From NCBI GenBank assembly GCA_945874895.1, contig CAMCIC010000004.1, positions 124,001 to 188,000 on the forward strand: DNA of 64,000 nucleotides, in the 5' to 3' direction. Within the stretch, counting starts at the first letter, position 1. Each line of letters starts with the position of its first letter. This stretch comes from Akkermansia muciniphila. Its GTDB lineage: Bacteria > Verrucomicrobiota > Verrucomicrobiia > Verrucomicrobiales > Akkermansiaceae. The translations under genes were made by a program, and so were the position numbers. The notes under the pieces are model-generated. The model was given only the letters and a program-made list of their open reading frames with translations, was not told the DNA's origin and ran no database searches. This document shows, piece after piece, positions 17,171 through 25,859 of the stretch.

Positions 17171-18133
17171 CTATATCAAAGTCGGTATGCCGTGTCGGAA
17201 AGGATCACTTTCATCATAAACATATGTCGATTCTCCAGTGATCCAAGCGCTGCCTGTAATGTGTGGAATGACTGTCAATCCCTCAACCGGTGTGACCCGC
17301 CCCTCAAACACTGAGTCGAGTATGCCCGCTTGGCGCCACGTTTGACCGGCTTGCAATTTGCCATCGGCATAGAGGCAGGCCAACTTGGCACTCGTGCCTG
17401 TGCCACAAGGCGATCGATCATACGCATGACCAGGGCAGAGAACGAAGTTTTTCGAGTCGGCCAAGGTGGCATCGATGGGTGGTCCGAAGCTTTCGATGTG
17501 ATCAATCTCCTCTCCGTTTTCGCCCGTGATTCCCTGCTCGGCAAGGGCTCGTTTGACTGCGGATGCGAAAGCAGTGAGTTCTGCAATGTTTTCGCGGCGC
17601 ACGACGGGCCCCTGATCCTGAATCAGAAAAAACCAATTACCGCCCCATGCAATGTCTCCCAAGATCTTGCCATACTCCGGAACTTCAACGGCTACTTGGG
17701 CGCGATACCGATACGAGGGGACATTCGCCACTGTGACTGCGCCATCCTCGTGGAGTGTGAGCGTGATGACTCCCACAGGAGTCTCCACGCGGTGAGGTCC
17801 CGGTAGAATTTTCCCCATGTGTGCAAGGGTTACTCCCAGCCCCACACTCCCGTGTATGCACATGTGCAGGGTGCTTGTGTTATTGAAGAAAATCACACCA
17901 CATAGATTCTCAGGATGATGAGGTGGCAACAGTAACGCACCCACCATCGCATCATGTCCACGTGGTTCGTTCGCGACGCTGCTACGAAGCCAGTCATGTT
18001 GCTCGCGAAAAACCTTTGAGCGCTCGGACATGCTACCGCTGCCAAGATCTGGAATGCCTGACACCACAATACGTGTCGGTTCTCCGCCAGTGTGGGAATC
18101 TATGACCTTAATCTGCCGAGAAGTGTGGCTCAT
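17171..18133 (-). CDS. 4-hydroxyproline 2-epimerase (proline racemase family)
   Basis: A 320-residue cofactor-independent epimerase. The two catalytic cysteines of the racemase/epimerase type are both present: Cys 92 in HMCIHGSVGLG and Cys 243 in SPCGTGTSAKLA. A hydroxyproline dehydratase would carry threonine at the second site. The N terminus IDSHTGGEPTRIV is typical of hydroxyproline epimerases. It probably converts trans-4-L-hydroxyproline to cis-4-D-hydroxyproline, the first step of catabolism of collagen-like or plant-wall hydroxyproline. The adjacent DapA-family gene fits the third step. Proline racemase activity is the alternative; the sequence favours the hydroxyproline group. Confidence 0.88.
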   Translation of the reverse strand: MSHTSRQIKVIDSHTGGEPTRIVVSGIPDLGSGSMSERSKVFREQHDWLRSSVANEPRGHDAMVGALLLPPHHPENLCGVIFFNNTSTLHMCIHGSVGLGVTLAHMGKILPGPHRVETPVGVITLTLHEDGAVTVANVPSYRYRAQVAVEVPEYGKILGDIAWGGNWFFLIQDQGPVVRRENIAELTAFASAVKRALAEQGITGENGEEIDHIESFGPPIDATLADSKNFVLCPGHAYDRSPCGTGTSAKLACLYADGKLQAGQTWRQAGILDSVFEGRVTPVEGLTVIPHITGSAWITGESTYVYDESDPFRHGIPTLI

Positions 18134-18200
18134 CTGCGCAATCTAACGACACGCCCAAGGATTGCAATCTTGAAAAAGAAACGACCCGCCTGTTGGAGGC

Positions 18201-18827
18201 TCAGTGATCGAGTTTCAGTTTTTTCAATTTCGGTTCAATCACATACTTGCAGTAGGGGTTTTTCGATTTGTTCTGCTCGTAGTAGTTCTGGTGGTACTTT
18301 TCCGCAGGGTAAAAGGTGGAAGCTGCGGTGATTTCGGTCACAATTGGCTTATCAAAATTCGACTGCGCTGCTTTTTTTGACGTTTCCGCCAGTGATTTGT
18401 GCGCCTCACTATGGTAAAAAATCGCCGAGCGATACTGCGGTCCCTCGTCATTTCCTTGGCGATTGAGAGTCGTGGGGTCATGCAAATCCCAAAACCACGC
18501 CAGCACTTTCTCCGCGGTGATCTTTTTCGGATCGAATACGACTTGAACGACTTCCGCGTGCCCTGTGGTCTTCGAACAAATTTGTTCGTAGGTGGGATTG
18601 GCTACGGTTCCTCCCATGTAGCCAGAAGTGGCGGAGTAAACGCCATCCAACTGTCGGTAGGCGGCCTCGATGCACCAGAAACACCCGGCGCCCAAAGTCA
18701 CGACTTCTGCTCCTTCGGGAACCTTGGGTTTGTCGGCAGGAGTGGCGGAATCTTCTTTCATGGCGGCGTCAGGTTCACCACAAGCCAACATCGGAGCAAG
18801 CAAGAAAAACAGCAGTTTGCGCAACAT
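18201..18827 (-). CDS. msrA: Peptide methionine sulfoxide reductase, probable lipoprotein
   Basis: Reduces methionine-S-sulfoxide in damaged proteins. The catalytic GAGCFWCIEAAYR signature is intact, followed by SGYMGG, GHAEVVQVVFDP and YRSAIFYHSEAH, all MsrA hallmarks. Unlike cytoplasmic MsrA it starts with a hydrophobic leader ending in APMLACGEP, which reads as a lipobox with Cys +1, so the enzyme is probably anchored in the envelope. The ATG at 18827 puts the leader at the N terminus; an ATG at 18845 would add six residues. A lysine-rich C terminus follows the family-typical YCKYVIEPKL. It is divergent from an exported HtrA-like protease. Confidence 0.94.
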   Translation of the reverse strand: MLRKLLFFLLAPMLACGEPDAAMKEDSATPADKPKVPEGAEVVTLGAGCFWCIEAAYRQLDGVYSATSGYMGGTVANPTYEQICSKTTGHAEVVQVVFDPKKITAEKVLAWFWDLHDPTTLNRQGNDEGPQYRSAIFYHSEAHKSLAETSKKAAQSNFDKPIVTEITAASTFYPAEKYHQNYYEQNKSKNPYCKYVIEPKLKKLKLDH

Positions 18828-18937
18828 GCCGATACCATGCGCCAATCATCTCATCTGTCAATGCAAACGTGCGGTTCGCAGCCCAAAAGACTGGCTTGTC
18901 ACAAGCAACAGCGCGTGTTAGCTTCGCTGCATAAGTC

Positions 18938-19924
18938 ATGCCATTCGTCCGCCGCCTTTTATTGCTGTCTCTCCTTCTAGCTGCCGTGGCTTTTTCGCAA
19001 AATGCCAATCGCCTCAGCGTGAACGATAAAAAAGTGCCTGAAAGCGAGGATGATTTGCGCGCGATCGAGTCCGCTCTCAAAAGTGCATTGCAAACAGCCA
19101 AGAAAGCAACGGTTTGCTTGGAACTCGGACAAGGATCAGGCAGCGGCGTTACCATTTCACCAGATGGTCTGATCCTGACAGCAGCGCACGTTACAGGAGG
19201 TGTAGGCAAGGAAATCACCGCCATTTTAGCCGATGGCAGCAAAGTGAAATGTGAATCATTGGGATTGAACTCGGACACGGATTGCGCGATGGCGAAAATC
19301 ATCGAGAAGGGGACTTATCCTTACTGCGAAGTTGACCACAATGACTCGAGCAAACTGGGAGACTGGGTGTTTTCCTTAGGCCACTCCGGCGGATACGACA
19401 AAAACCGCGGAGTCGGAGTGAGAATCGGGCGACTCATCAAAGTCGCGGATTCTACGGTGCAAAGTGACTGCTCTTTGATAGGCGGTGATTCGGGTGGCCC
19501 ACTTTTTGACATGAACGGTCGACTGATAGGAATCCACTCGCGGGTGGGACTCAACTTGCAACAAAACATGCATGTTCCCATGAGAGAATTTCAGCGACAT
19601 TGGGACGGGATGCTGAAAAGCGAATTTCTCGGCGAAGGACCATATGCCAAGAAGCCCCAAAAGGGCAGTGGATTCCTCGGCGTAGGCTCAGAAGAAACCG
19701 CGGACGGAAAACTGCGAGTCACAAAAATCGGTCGCGAGTCCCCAGCAGAGACAGCGGGCATCAAGGTGAATGATATGATTCTCAAAATCGATGGAAAGGA
19801 AATCCAGGGCAAGGAAATGATGCAGGATATGCTCAAAGAAAAAGCCGCTGAAGACAAACTTGTCCTCCTGTTGTTGCGGTCTGGAAAAGAGATCGAAATC
19901 ACTGTGCGACTCGCAAAACGTTAA
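18938..19924 (+). CDS. Exported trypsin-like serine protease with PDZ domain (HtrA/Deg type)
   Basis: A 328-residue envelope protease or chaperone. A signal peptide (MPFVRRLLLLSLLLAAVAFS) precedes a trypsin-like domain with the full triad: His 84 (TAAHV), Asp 115 (SDTDCAM) and Ser 185 (IGGDSGGPLFD). One PDZ domain occupies about residues 225-328 (GFLGVGSEE ... GIKVNDMILKIDGKEIQG). HtrA proteases degrade or refold damaged exported proteins. The gene is followed 19 bases later by a degenerate paralogue, so the two products may act together. It is shorter than classical DegP, which has two PDZ domains. Confidence 0.92.
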   Translation: MPFVRRLLLLSLLLAAVAFSQNANRLSVNDKKVPESEDDLRAIESALKSALQTAKKATVCLELGQGSGSGVTISPDGLILTAAHVTGGVGKEITAILADGSKVKCESLGLNSDTDCAMAKIIEKGTYPYCEVDHNDSSKLGDWVFSLGHSGGYDKNRGVGVRIGRLIKVADSTVQSDCSLIGGDSGGPLFDMNGRLIGIHSRVGLNLQQNMHVPMREFQRHWDGMLKSEFLGEGPYAKKPQKGSGFLGVGSEETADGKLRVTKIGRESPAETAGIKVNDMILKIDGKEIQGKEMMQDMLKEKAAEDKLVLLLLRSGKEIEITVRLAKR

Positions 19925-19943
19925 CACCCTGATCTTTTTCCTC

Positions 19944-20945
19944 ATGAAACTCTCTCTCTCCCTGATCCTCCTGTTCATTGCCAGCAACTTGCTACCCGCG
20001 AGCGAGTCGCTTGATTCGGAGTATCGCACCAACGGACCACTGATGCACGGCATCGTGGAGCGGGCGCAACAATCGTTGCAGGAATTCAGCGCTGTGATCT
20101 ACGATGGACGCAAAGAAGCCGGCTATGGCATCGTTGTCTCTGAAGACGGTTGCATCATTGCCAAATGGAGCGAACTCAAAGCCCTCAAGGAGATCAATGT
20201 CAGGATTGGCGAAACCTTGTATGAGTCAGCCCAGTTGGTCGTCGGCGACGCTCAGTGGGATGTGTGTCTGCTGAAACTGAATGCCACGGGGCTGAAAGCC
20301 GTCGTATATGCAGAGCAGAGTCCATGGGAACTCGGAACATGGGTCGTAGCCAACGGTGCATCCAGCCGGTCCGAACGCAGACCGATGCTTGGAATTATCA
20401 GTGCTACGCCACGTGAAATCCCTGCCGAGGGTGGGGCGGTTCTAGGCATCGAGATCATTGAAGAAAAGAATGCCATCCTGGCGGGCAACGTGCCAGAGAC
20501 AAGTGGAGCCTATCAGGCGGGCATCCGCAAGAAGGACAAAATTCTCGCTCTCAACGACACCCCTCTCAAAAAACGTGAGGACTTGATCGAGTTCATGAAA
20601 GAGCGAAAGGTCGGTGAAAAAATCGATGTCACCTATCAAAGAGAGGGACAAAAAGTCAAAGTATCGGTGATCCTACAAGGTCGTGCCGACACATTCGGCA
20701 AGGAGATGACGCGCAACGACCAGATGAGTGGTGATGTTTCCCAGCGGCGCAGCGGTTTTCCACGAGTGCTGCAACATGACACGATCGGCGACAACAAACG
20801 AGTGGGTGGCCCCTTGCTTGATCTGAATGGCAAGTGCGTTGGCATGAACATCGCCCGCGCCAACAGAGCGGAAAGTTTTGCCATTCCCTTAGAAGAACTG
20901 CGCGAGATCAGCCAACGCCTCATCGATCAGGCTCGCGCGAAATGA
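19944..20945 (+). CDS. Exported inactive HtrA-like protein with PDZ inserted in the protease fold
   Basis: A 333-residue exported protein (signal peptide MKLSLSLILLFIASNLLPAS). Residues 45-155 match the first part of an HtrA protease domain, but the catalytic His position reads IIAKWSEL, not TAAHV. Asp 106 remains. A PDZ domain (about 157-245; AILAGNVPETSGAYQAGIRKKD) then interrupts the fold. Residues 258-325 resume the second barrel: the serine motif is KRVGGPLLDLNG with Val 287 in place of Ser, followed by VGMNIA and SFAIPLEEL. It is probably non-catalytic, perhaps a binding or regulatory partner of the active protease encoded 19 bases upstream. ATG 19944 is chosen because the signal peptide begins there. 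Confidence 0.85.
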   Translation: MKLSLSLILLFIASNLLPASESLDSEYRTNGPLMHGIVERAQQSLQEFSAVIYDGRKEAGYGIVVSEDGCIIAKWSELKALKEINVRIGETLYESAQLVVGDAQWDVCLLKLNATGLKAVVYAEQSPWELGTWVVANGASSRSERRPMLGIISATPREIPAEGGAVLGIEIIEEKNAILAGNVPETSGAYQAGIRKKDKILALNDTPLKKREDLIEFMKERKVGEKIDVTYQREGQKVKVSVILQGRADTFGKEMTRNDQMSGDVSQRRSGFPRVLQHDTIGDNKRVGGPLLDLNGKCVGMNIARANRAESFAIPLEELREISQRLIDQARAK

Positions 20946-20999
20946 GAGGAGGGGGATTTCCCTCGATTGTGGCGTTGACTGCCCATCGACTGACCCAAC

Positions 21000-21033
21000 A
21001 AAAATCGCAATCAACAAGGTGGTTGCGATTTTT
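21000..21033. terminator. Bidirectional rho-independent terminator
   Basis: An 11-base-pair perfect stem (21000-21010 with 21023-21033), extendable by three further pairs, is flanked by A and T runs, so it can stop transcription from both sides. It lies between the convergent pseudo-protease gene and the symporter gene. Confidence 0.85.
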
Positions 21034-21055
21034 CTTGTGTATCGTTTTTATCGAA

Positions 21056-23092
21056 TCACCAAAACATGACGTAGAAGACAACCATCACCGAAATCACTAG
21101 GAAGCCTACGAGTTTCGCAGACTTGGACGATTCAAGTACGATGGTATCCGAGACCGGCAGCTTGGCAGGGGTGGGAAGGGGATTGAGCCATGTCAAGATC
21201 AGCCCTACCGCGATCACAATCAGAAAACAAATTCCCATGCGATCGAGGAATGAGATCTCGTTCGAGAACCACCAACCTTTGGCACAGAGATAGGGACCGA
21301 TCAGCCATTTGATTGCACCATAAAGAACGATGTTCAGAATGATGCCGAGCCATCCCATGCAGCGAGGTGTCAGGGGGGAAAGAAATCCGAAAAGAAACAC
21401 GGCAAGAATGCCGGGGCTGATGAATCCTTGAAACTCCTGAATGATCGTGAAAATACCACCAAAAGCAGGATTGCCTAAGAATGGAGCGATTACGCAGGCA
21501 ATCAGTACAAATAGCAAAGTGAATGCCTTACCAGCACCCACCAGCTGTGATTGGGTCGCGTTTTTGTGGCATTTTTGATAGACATCCATAGTGGCAATGG
21601 TAGCTGCGGAATTGAGCATCGAGGCGAGGGAAGAGACTACTGCGCCGAAGATCGCGGCAAGCACAAACCAAGTGATGCCCGGCTTCATCAAATTCCGGAG
21701 CAAAACGGGGAACGCCGCGTCGTAGTCATAGCCTATCAGCTTCTCTCCCTGCGGTGCCTTGCTCACCGCGATCAAGTCCGCATTCTTCTGCTGCAACTCG
21801 GCAGCGGATTCCTGTCCTGTCACAGCGCTTGTCAACCCCGCGACCTTGGCATTGTGGACATAGACCTGACGTGCGAGAAGTGGTTGAACCTTGGCGAAAT
21901 TTTCCGCAAACGGATAGACCACGGCTTTGCCACTTGTCATCGCCTCAAGAGGCAATGCATTTCTCTTTTCGGCTTCCACGGCAAGATCATCTCGAAAGAG
22001 GTTGAAACACAAAATGCCGGGGATCACCACAATGAAGGGTATGATCAGTTTCAGCGCCGCCGCAAAGACAATGCCTTTCTGCCCCTCCGCAAGTGATTTG
22101 GAAGCCAGAGTCCTTTGCACGATGTATTGGTTCAGCCCCCAATAGAAAAAGTTGGGGATCCAAAGACCGAGAATCAGAGTCGTCCAAGGAATGGCGGGAT
22201 CGGTGATGGGGCGCTTCATATGAAGTTTTCCACCGGCCATGTTTTCTCCGGCCACGGCTTCAGCTTCACCGTTTTTCCCATCATTCAAAAGAATAAAACG
22301 TTCAAAAGCACTTGCTTTTTCGAGGTCTTCCATCGTCGCAGAAGAGTTATTTACTTTGGTGAGAATCAGATCACTCGGTTTGGCATCTTTCATAGCGCCA
22401 AACGCCAAATACATCACAACGGCACCGCCCACAATCAGTGCGGCACCCCATACGAGATCCGTCCACGCACAGGCCTTGAGACCGCCTACAAACACGTAAA
22501 CGGCGGCAGCAAGTCCAATAAACCAGCAACCAACAGTGATCGAACCGAGGTCGAGTCCGAGCAGCGATAGATCATGAAAAAACACCGATACGACTTTTGC
22601 ACCTGAGTAGATGACCGATGCTGTGGGCACTCCCACCAAAATGACGAGCGTGCTGACAGCCATCACCGAACGGGAAAAAACCCCGTATCGGTATTCGAGG
22701 AATTCAGGAATGGTGTAAATGCCGCAGCGCAATAATTTGGGAAGAAATACAAAAGCTGTGACCACCAGCGTCACCGCTGCCATCCACTCATAGGATGATA
22801 TGGCCATGCCCAACCAGTCTGCTGCTTGGCCAGACATCCCCACAAACTGCTCAGTGGAAATATTCGCAGCGATCAGTGAAAAACCCACCAACCACCAAGT
22901 CAACCCGCGCCCGGCGAGGAAATACCCTTCCGCCCCTTGGCTCTCCGCGCTTTCATCTACGTCTTTTCTTCCTTGGCGGATGCCAAAGACAATCACGCCT
23001 ATGACCGAAACAAAGAATAAAACGATATCGAGAGCACTCATCGGATTGCTGCTCGGATGGGAGGAGGCGATCAATGACAGTATGGCATTCAT
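21056..23092 (-). CDS. Sodium:solute symporter (SSS/SLC5 family)
   Basis: A large (678-residue) inner-membrane transporter of the sodium/solute symporter family. Family hallmarks are YFLAGRGLTWWLVGFSLIAANISTEQFVGMSG in the first helices (quoted in part: AGRGLTWW, AANISTEQ) and the later NFFYWGLNQYIVQRTLASKSLAEGQKG region (FYWGLNQYIVQRTLA). About 14 hydrophobic segments are visible. A hydrophilic insert of about 60 residues near 250-300 and another near 400-460 are unlike short family members. The adjacent aldose 1-epimerase gene (31 bases upstream, same strand) suggests a sugar substrate such as galactose or glucose, which is inference. ATG 23041 (residue 18) is an alternative start. Confidence 0.92.
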   Translation of the reverse strand: MNAILSLIASSHPSSNPMSALDIVLFFVSVIGVIVFGIRQGRKDVDESAESQGAEGYFLAGRGLTWWLVGFSLIAANISTEQFVGMSGQAADWLGMAISSYEWMAAVTLVVTAFVFLPKLLRCGIYTIPEFLEYRYGVFSRSVMAVSTLVILVGVPTASVIYSGAKVVSVFFHDLSLLGLDLGSITVGCWFIGLAAAVYVFVGGLKACAWTDLVWGAALIVGGAVVMYLAFGAMKDAKPSDLILTKVNNSSATMEDLEKASAFERFILLNDGKNGEAEAVAGENMAGGKLHMKRPITDPAIPWTTLILGLWIPNFFYWGLNQYIVQRTLASKSLAEGQKGIVFAAALKLIIPFIVVIPGILCFNLFRDDLAVEAEKRNALPLEAMTSGKAVVYPFAENFAKVQPLLARQVYVHNAKVAGLTSAVTGQESAAELQQKNADLIAVSKAPQGEKLIGYDYDAAFPVLLRNLMKPGITWFVLAAIFGAVVSSLASMLNSAATIATMDVYQKCHKNATQSQLVGAGKAFTLLFVLIACVIAPFLGNPAFGGIFTIIQEFQGFISPGILAVFLFGFLSPLTPRCMGWLGIILNIVLYGAIKWLIGPYLCAKGWWFSNEISFLDRMGICFLIVIAVGLILTWLNPLPTPAKLPVSDTIVLESSKSAKLVGFLVISVMVVFYVMFW

Positions 23093-23123
23093 GACAGAAG
23101 GTGAGTTGGGTGAATTTGTTAGA

Positions 23124-24173
23124 TCAGAAGGAAAAACGATGAATCATCCGGTGATGATACAATTCACCGGGGCGAAGGATACTGCTTGGGAACGAAGGCT
23201 GGTTGGGGGAGTCGGGGAAATTTTCACTCTCCAAACAAAATCCGGATCGATGACCATACAAGATTCCCTTTTTGCCCATGATGGTGCCATCGAGAAAATT
23301 CCCAGAATAAAATTGAAGGCCTGGCTGATTGGTCAGCAACTCCATGCGACGACCCGAAACAGGATCCCTCACGTCCGCTGCCAGTTGCATGTCAGAAAGG
23401 TTGCGCAAGACCCAGCAATGATCATAGCCACCTGCCAAGTGCAAGGGTGCAAAGTCATCGTGGATCCGTTCCCCGATTCGACGCGGTTTGGTAAAATCCA
23501 TAGGGGTTCCCTCAACTGGTGATTTTTCTCCGGTAGGAATAAGCCCTGCGTCTGTCGGCAAAAAATGATCAGCTGCCAGCAGCAATTCATGGTCGAGCAC
23601 GCTTAGATTTGGATCGCCCGTCAGATTCCAATACGTGTGATGCACAACATTGATGATCGTGGGCGCATCCGTCGTGGCCCGAGCCTCCCATATCAATTCA
23701 TTGCGATCATTGAGAGAGTATGTCACTTCCACTTCCAGATTGCCCGGATACCCTTCTTCACCATCGATCGAAGAATAGCGAAACACCACGGACTGTCCAG
23801 AGGCTTGCCCTCGCCACACTACCTTATCGAATCCGATGTCTCCTCCATGAAGATGACTGGGCATCCCACCCGGTTGATTGTTTGTAGCAAGTTGATGCCG
23901 TTGTCCGTCCAAGACAAAATGACCGTCGCGAATGCGATTGCCAAAACGCCCCACCGTAGCCCCCAAATACGCGGGGTTTTTACGCCAATCCTCGAATGAC
24001 TCGTAACCCAAGGTCACATCCGCGATACGCCTCTCGCTGTCAGGAACATCCAAAGACACGAGACAAGCCCCCATTTCCGTAAATTTGGCGCACATGCCAT
24101 GAGCATTGCGAAGAGTGAAAAGCTTGACTTCACGCCCGTCAGGCAACGTTCCGTGTACAATTGAATCCGGCAT
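23124..24173 (-). CDS. galM: Aldose 1-epimerase (mutarotase)
   Basis: Interconverts alpha and beta anomers of aldoses such as galactose and glucose. About 349 residues from the start used. Family signatures are GATVGRFGNRI, HLHGGDIGFDKVVW (catalytic His), VVHHTYWNLTG (second His) and PGLQFYSGNFLDG near the C terminus with the catalytic Glu region following. ATG 24173 gives the canonical N terminus (MPDSIVHGTLPDGREV); the longer frame to 24236 adds an unlikely leader. It is the first gene of a two-gene operon with a sodium-dependent symporter, implying sugar uptake. Confidence 0.93.
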   Translation of the reverse strand: MPDSIVHGTLPDGREVKLFTLRNAHGMCAKFTEMGACLVSLDVPDSERRIADVTLGYESFEDWRKNPAYLGATVGRFGNRIRDGHFVLDGQRHQLATNNQPGGMPSHLHGGDIGFDKVVWRGQASGQSVVFRYSSIDGEEGYPGNLEVEVTYSLNDRNELIWEARATTDAPTIINVVHHTYWNLTGDPNLSVLDHELLLAADHFLPTDAGLIPTGEKSPVEGTPMDFTKPRRIGERIHDDFAPLHLAGGYDHCWVLRNLSDMQLAADVRDPVSGRRMELLTNQPGLQFYSGNFLDGTIMGKKGILYGHRSGFCLESENFPDSPNQPSFPSSILRPGELYHHRMIHRFSF

Positions 24174-24392
24174 GGGAATGGCAAAAAAGGTTGGGTTAGG
24201 GTTCCTAAAAAAATGAAGCAAATCATGCCTGCACATGGAGGTTTGTTCGCAACTTGAGCAGTATGTCGATCCTTCGACTTATGCCAAGCAAATTCCATGA
24301 TCAAATGCCGCGCCCCATGATTCACAGATCAACAAAGAAAAAATGTTTTCGCGATTGAATAAATCAACGCGCTCTTGCATCCTACCATCGTT

Positions 24393-24959
24393 ATGAAAAT
24401 CAAGTCTGTTCTATGCTCTCTGCTGGGTCTTTGCATGATCCCTAGTTCTGCAGAAGTCATGACCTACCAAGGGTCCTCGCGTTGGAATACCACGTTCTTC
24501 CGACCACAAGCGACGACTGCGGTAGGCAATACCAGTTACGTCACGTTCTATCTCGTGGAGTCCTTGAATGGCAGCATTTCCGATCAAGTGAAGATTGATG
24601 CATGGACTGCATTGAATCCAGAGACCGGCAAAAACGAGCGCTTGTATTACATCGACCGCGATTTCGGCATCGAGTTCGGCTATTTCGGAAGGTTCGGAAC
24701 GGATGTGGCAGGTGGAATGCAATTCGATGGCATCGATGCCATCGCGCCATTCCGCGGGACATACAAAGCAGGCGCATTAAGCTCCTTCAATCTCTATCCG
24801 ATCTCCGACTACTACACCCCTAGCACTGGTCTTGATATCACGCAAATTACTGGATCCGCTCGACTGAATCGCTCGTTCAGCGGAAATGTTTCTCTGATCG
24901 TGGCCGAGAATGCTGTCCTCGATTACCTGGAATCAAGAGGCTACAGAGAGGCTCAGTGA
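24393..24959 (+). CDS. Exported protein of unknown function
   Basis: A 188-residue protein that I do not recognise. It has a clear signal peptide (MKIKSVLCSLLGLCMIPSSAEV). The mature part looks beta-rich, with many aromatic and glycine residues (YVTFYLVESL, FGIEFGYFGRFG, APFRGTYKAG) and no cysteine. No catalytic motif is visible. The stop overlaps the GTG start of the next exported protein (GTGA), so the pair is translationally coupled. ATG 24393 was preferred over one six codons upstream because the signal peptide begins there. Confidence 0.75.
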   Translation: MKIKSVLCSLLGLCMIPSSAEVMTYQGSSRWNTTFFRPQATTAVGNTSYVTFYLVESLNGSISDQVKIDAWTALNPETGKNERLYYIDRDFGIEFGYFGRFGTDVAGGMQFDGIDAIAPFRGTYKAGALSSFNLYPISDYYTPSTGLDITQITGSARLNRSFSGNVSLIVAENAVLDYLESRGYREAQ

Positions 24960-25645
24960 AGAGGCAAAGGGCAACATGGCTCGCTCTCGCAGCGGGCGCG
25001 CTTTTCACCGCCGGTTGGTGGACCGCCCGCAGCACGCACTCCCATCCTACGAATGCGCCCACGTCATTCGCATCGGTTCCCATTCCACAAGTGAAGCACG
25101 TCACAACCGACGAGGGGGGAGACACGAAAATCATAACCGCGAACTCGGGCCAACATCTGCCTTATGAGCTCATCGTTGCCATGCAAGGTGAGCTACCAAG
25201 CCGAACTCCCGCCCTGCTATCAGCTTTGGAAAAAGTGGCAGACAAAGAGCTTACACCCGAAATGCTAGCAGCCATGGAAAAGATTCTAGCAGCGGGCGAT
25301 AGGGAAGAATGCCAGTATCTCATATCATTGTTAGAACAACGTGAAGAAGTCGCCAGCGTCAATTTTCTCATCAAACAATTGGAGCATCGCGACAAGGAGG
25401 TTCGAGACCGAGCTCTCATGGCTTGCGAAGCCGTCGCTGGGCAAGTATTTCAGTCCTCCGACGAAGCGGTAACATGGTCCCGAACATGGCAGCCTGATCC
25501 TCAAAGACAGCAGATCTCCTCGGGACAACCGAGTGACGACAGTGCACCAATGCTCAATCGGCCAGGCACACGCAAGAAACTAAAAAAAAACGAGACCGAG
25601 TCAGCCGAGGGGATTCGGAGACTCCCTCAGCCTGAAAACCGATAA
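24956..25645 (+). CDS. Membrane-anchored or exported helical protein of unknown function
   Basis: A 229-residue protein with a GTG start overlapping the previous stop (GTGA at 24956-24959). The N terminus (KRQRATWLALAAGALFTAGWWTA) is a signal anchor. Residues 70-155 are rich in short amphipathic helices (LLSALEKVADKELTPEMLAAMEKILAAGD, quoted in part; VNFLIKQLEHRDKEVRDRALMAC), resembling HEAT-like repeats. The C-terminal third is low-complexity and charged. No enzyme motif is visible. It likely works with the exported protein encoded just upstream. Confidence 0.7.
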   Translation: MKRQRATWLALAAGALFTAGWWTARSTHSHPTNAPTSFASVPIPQVKHVTTDEGGDTKIITANSGQHLPYELIVAMQGELPSRTPALLSALEKVADKELTPEMLAAMEKILAAGDREECQYLISLLEQREEVASVNFLIKQLEHRDKEVRDRALMACEAVAGQVFQSSDEAVTWSRTWQPDPQRQQISSGQPSDDSAPMLNRPGTRKKLKKNETESAEGIRRLPQPENR

Positions 25646-25652
25646 GAGGTTT

Positions 25653-25814
25653 TTAGTAGGTAGGCGCTCCCACGTCACCACCGCCGGTTTGTTTGCCTTG
25701 AGCGGATTTTTCCAATCCTTCACCAGCCTGACGCATGTCACGAGCAAAACCGATCATAGTATTGCATGAGCTGAGGCCGAAAGCGACGATCATTGAAAAT
25801 ACGATTTTTTTCAT
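25653..25814 (-). CDS. Entericidin-like small lipoprotein
   Basis: A 53-residue open frame read directly from the minus strand. It has a short basic start (MKKIVFSMIVAFG), a lipobox LSSC with Cys 17, then CNTMIGFARDMRQAGEGLEK. The NTM...D...AGEGLEKSA pattern matches the entericidin family of tiny envelope lipoproteins (Enterobacteria EcnA/EcnB), whose members are tied to stress or membrane-lytic toxin-antidote behaviour. Length fits the family. No partner entericidin is adjacent. It converges with the exported helical protein gene (8 bases apart). Confidence 0.8.
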   Translation of the reverse strand: MKKIVFSMIVAFGLSSCNTMIGFARDMRQAGEGLEKSAQGKQTGGGDVGAPTY

Positions 25815-25859
25815 AAGGGTGTGGGATTACGGTAGACGTTAGTTCAGCGATGTCAATCG

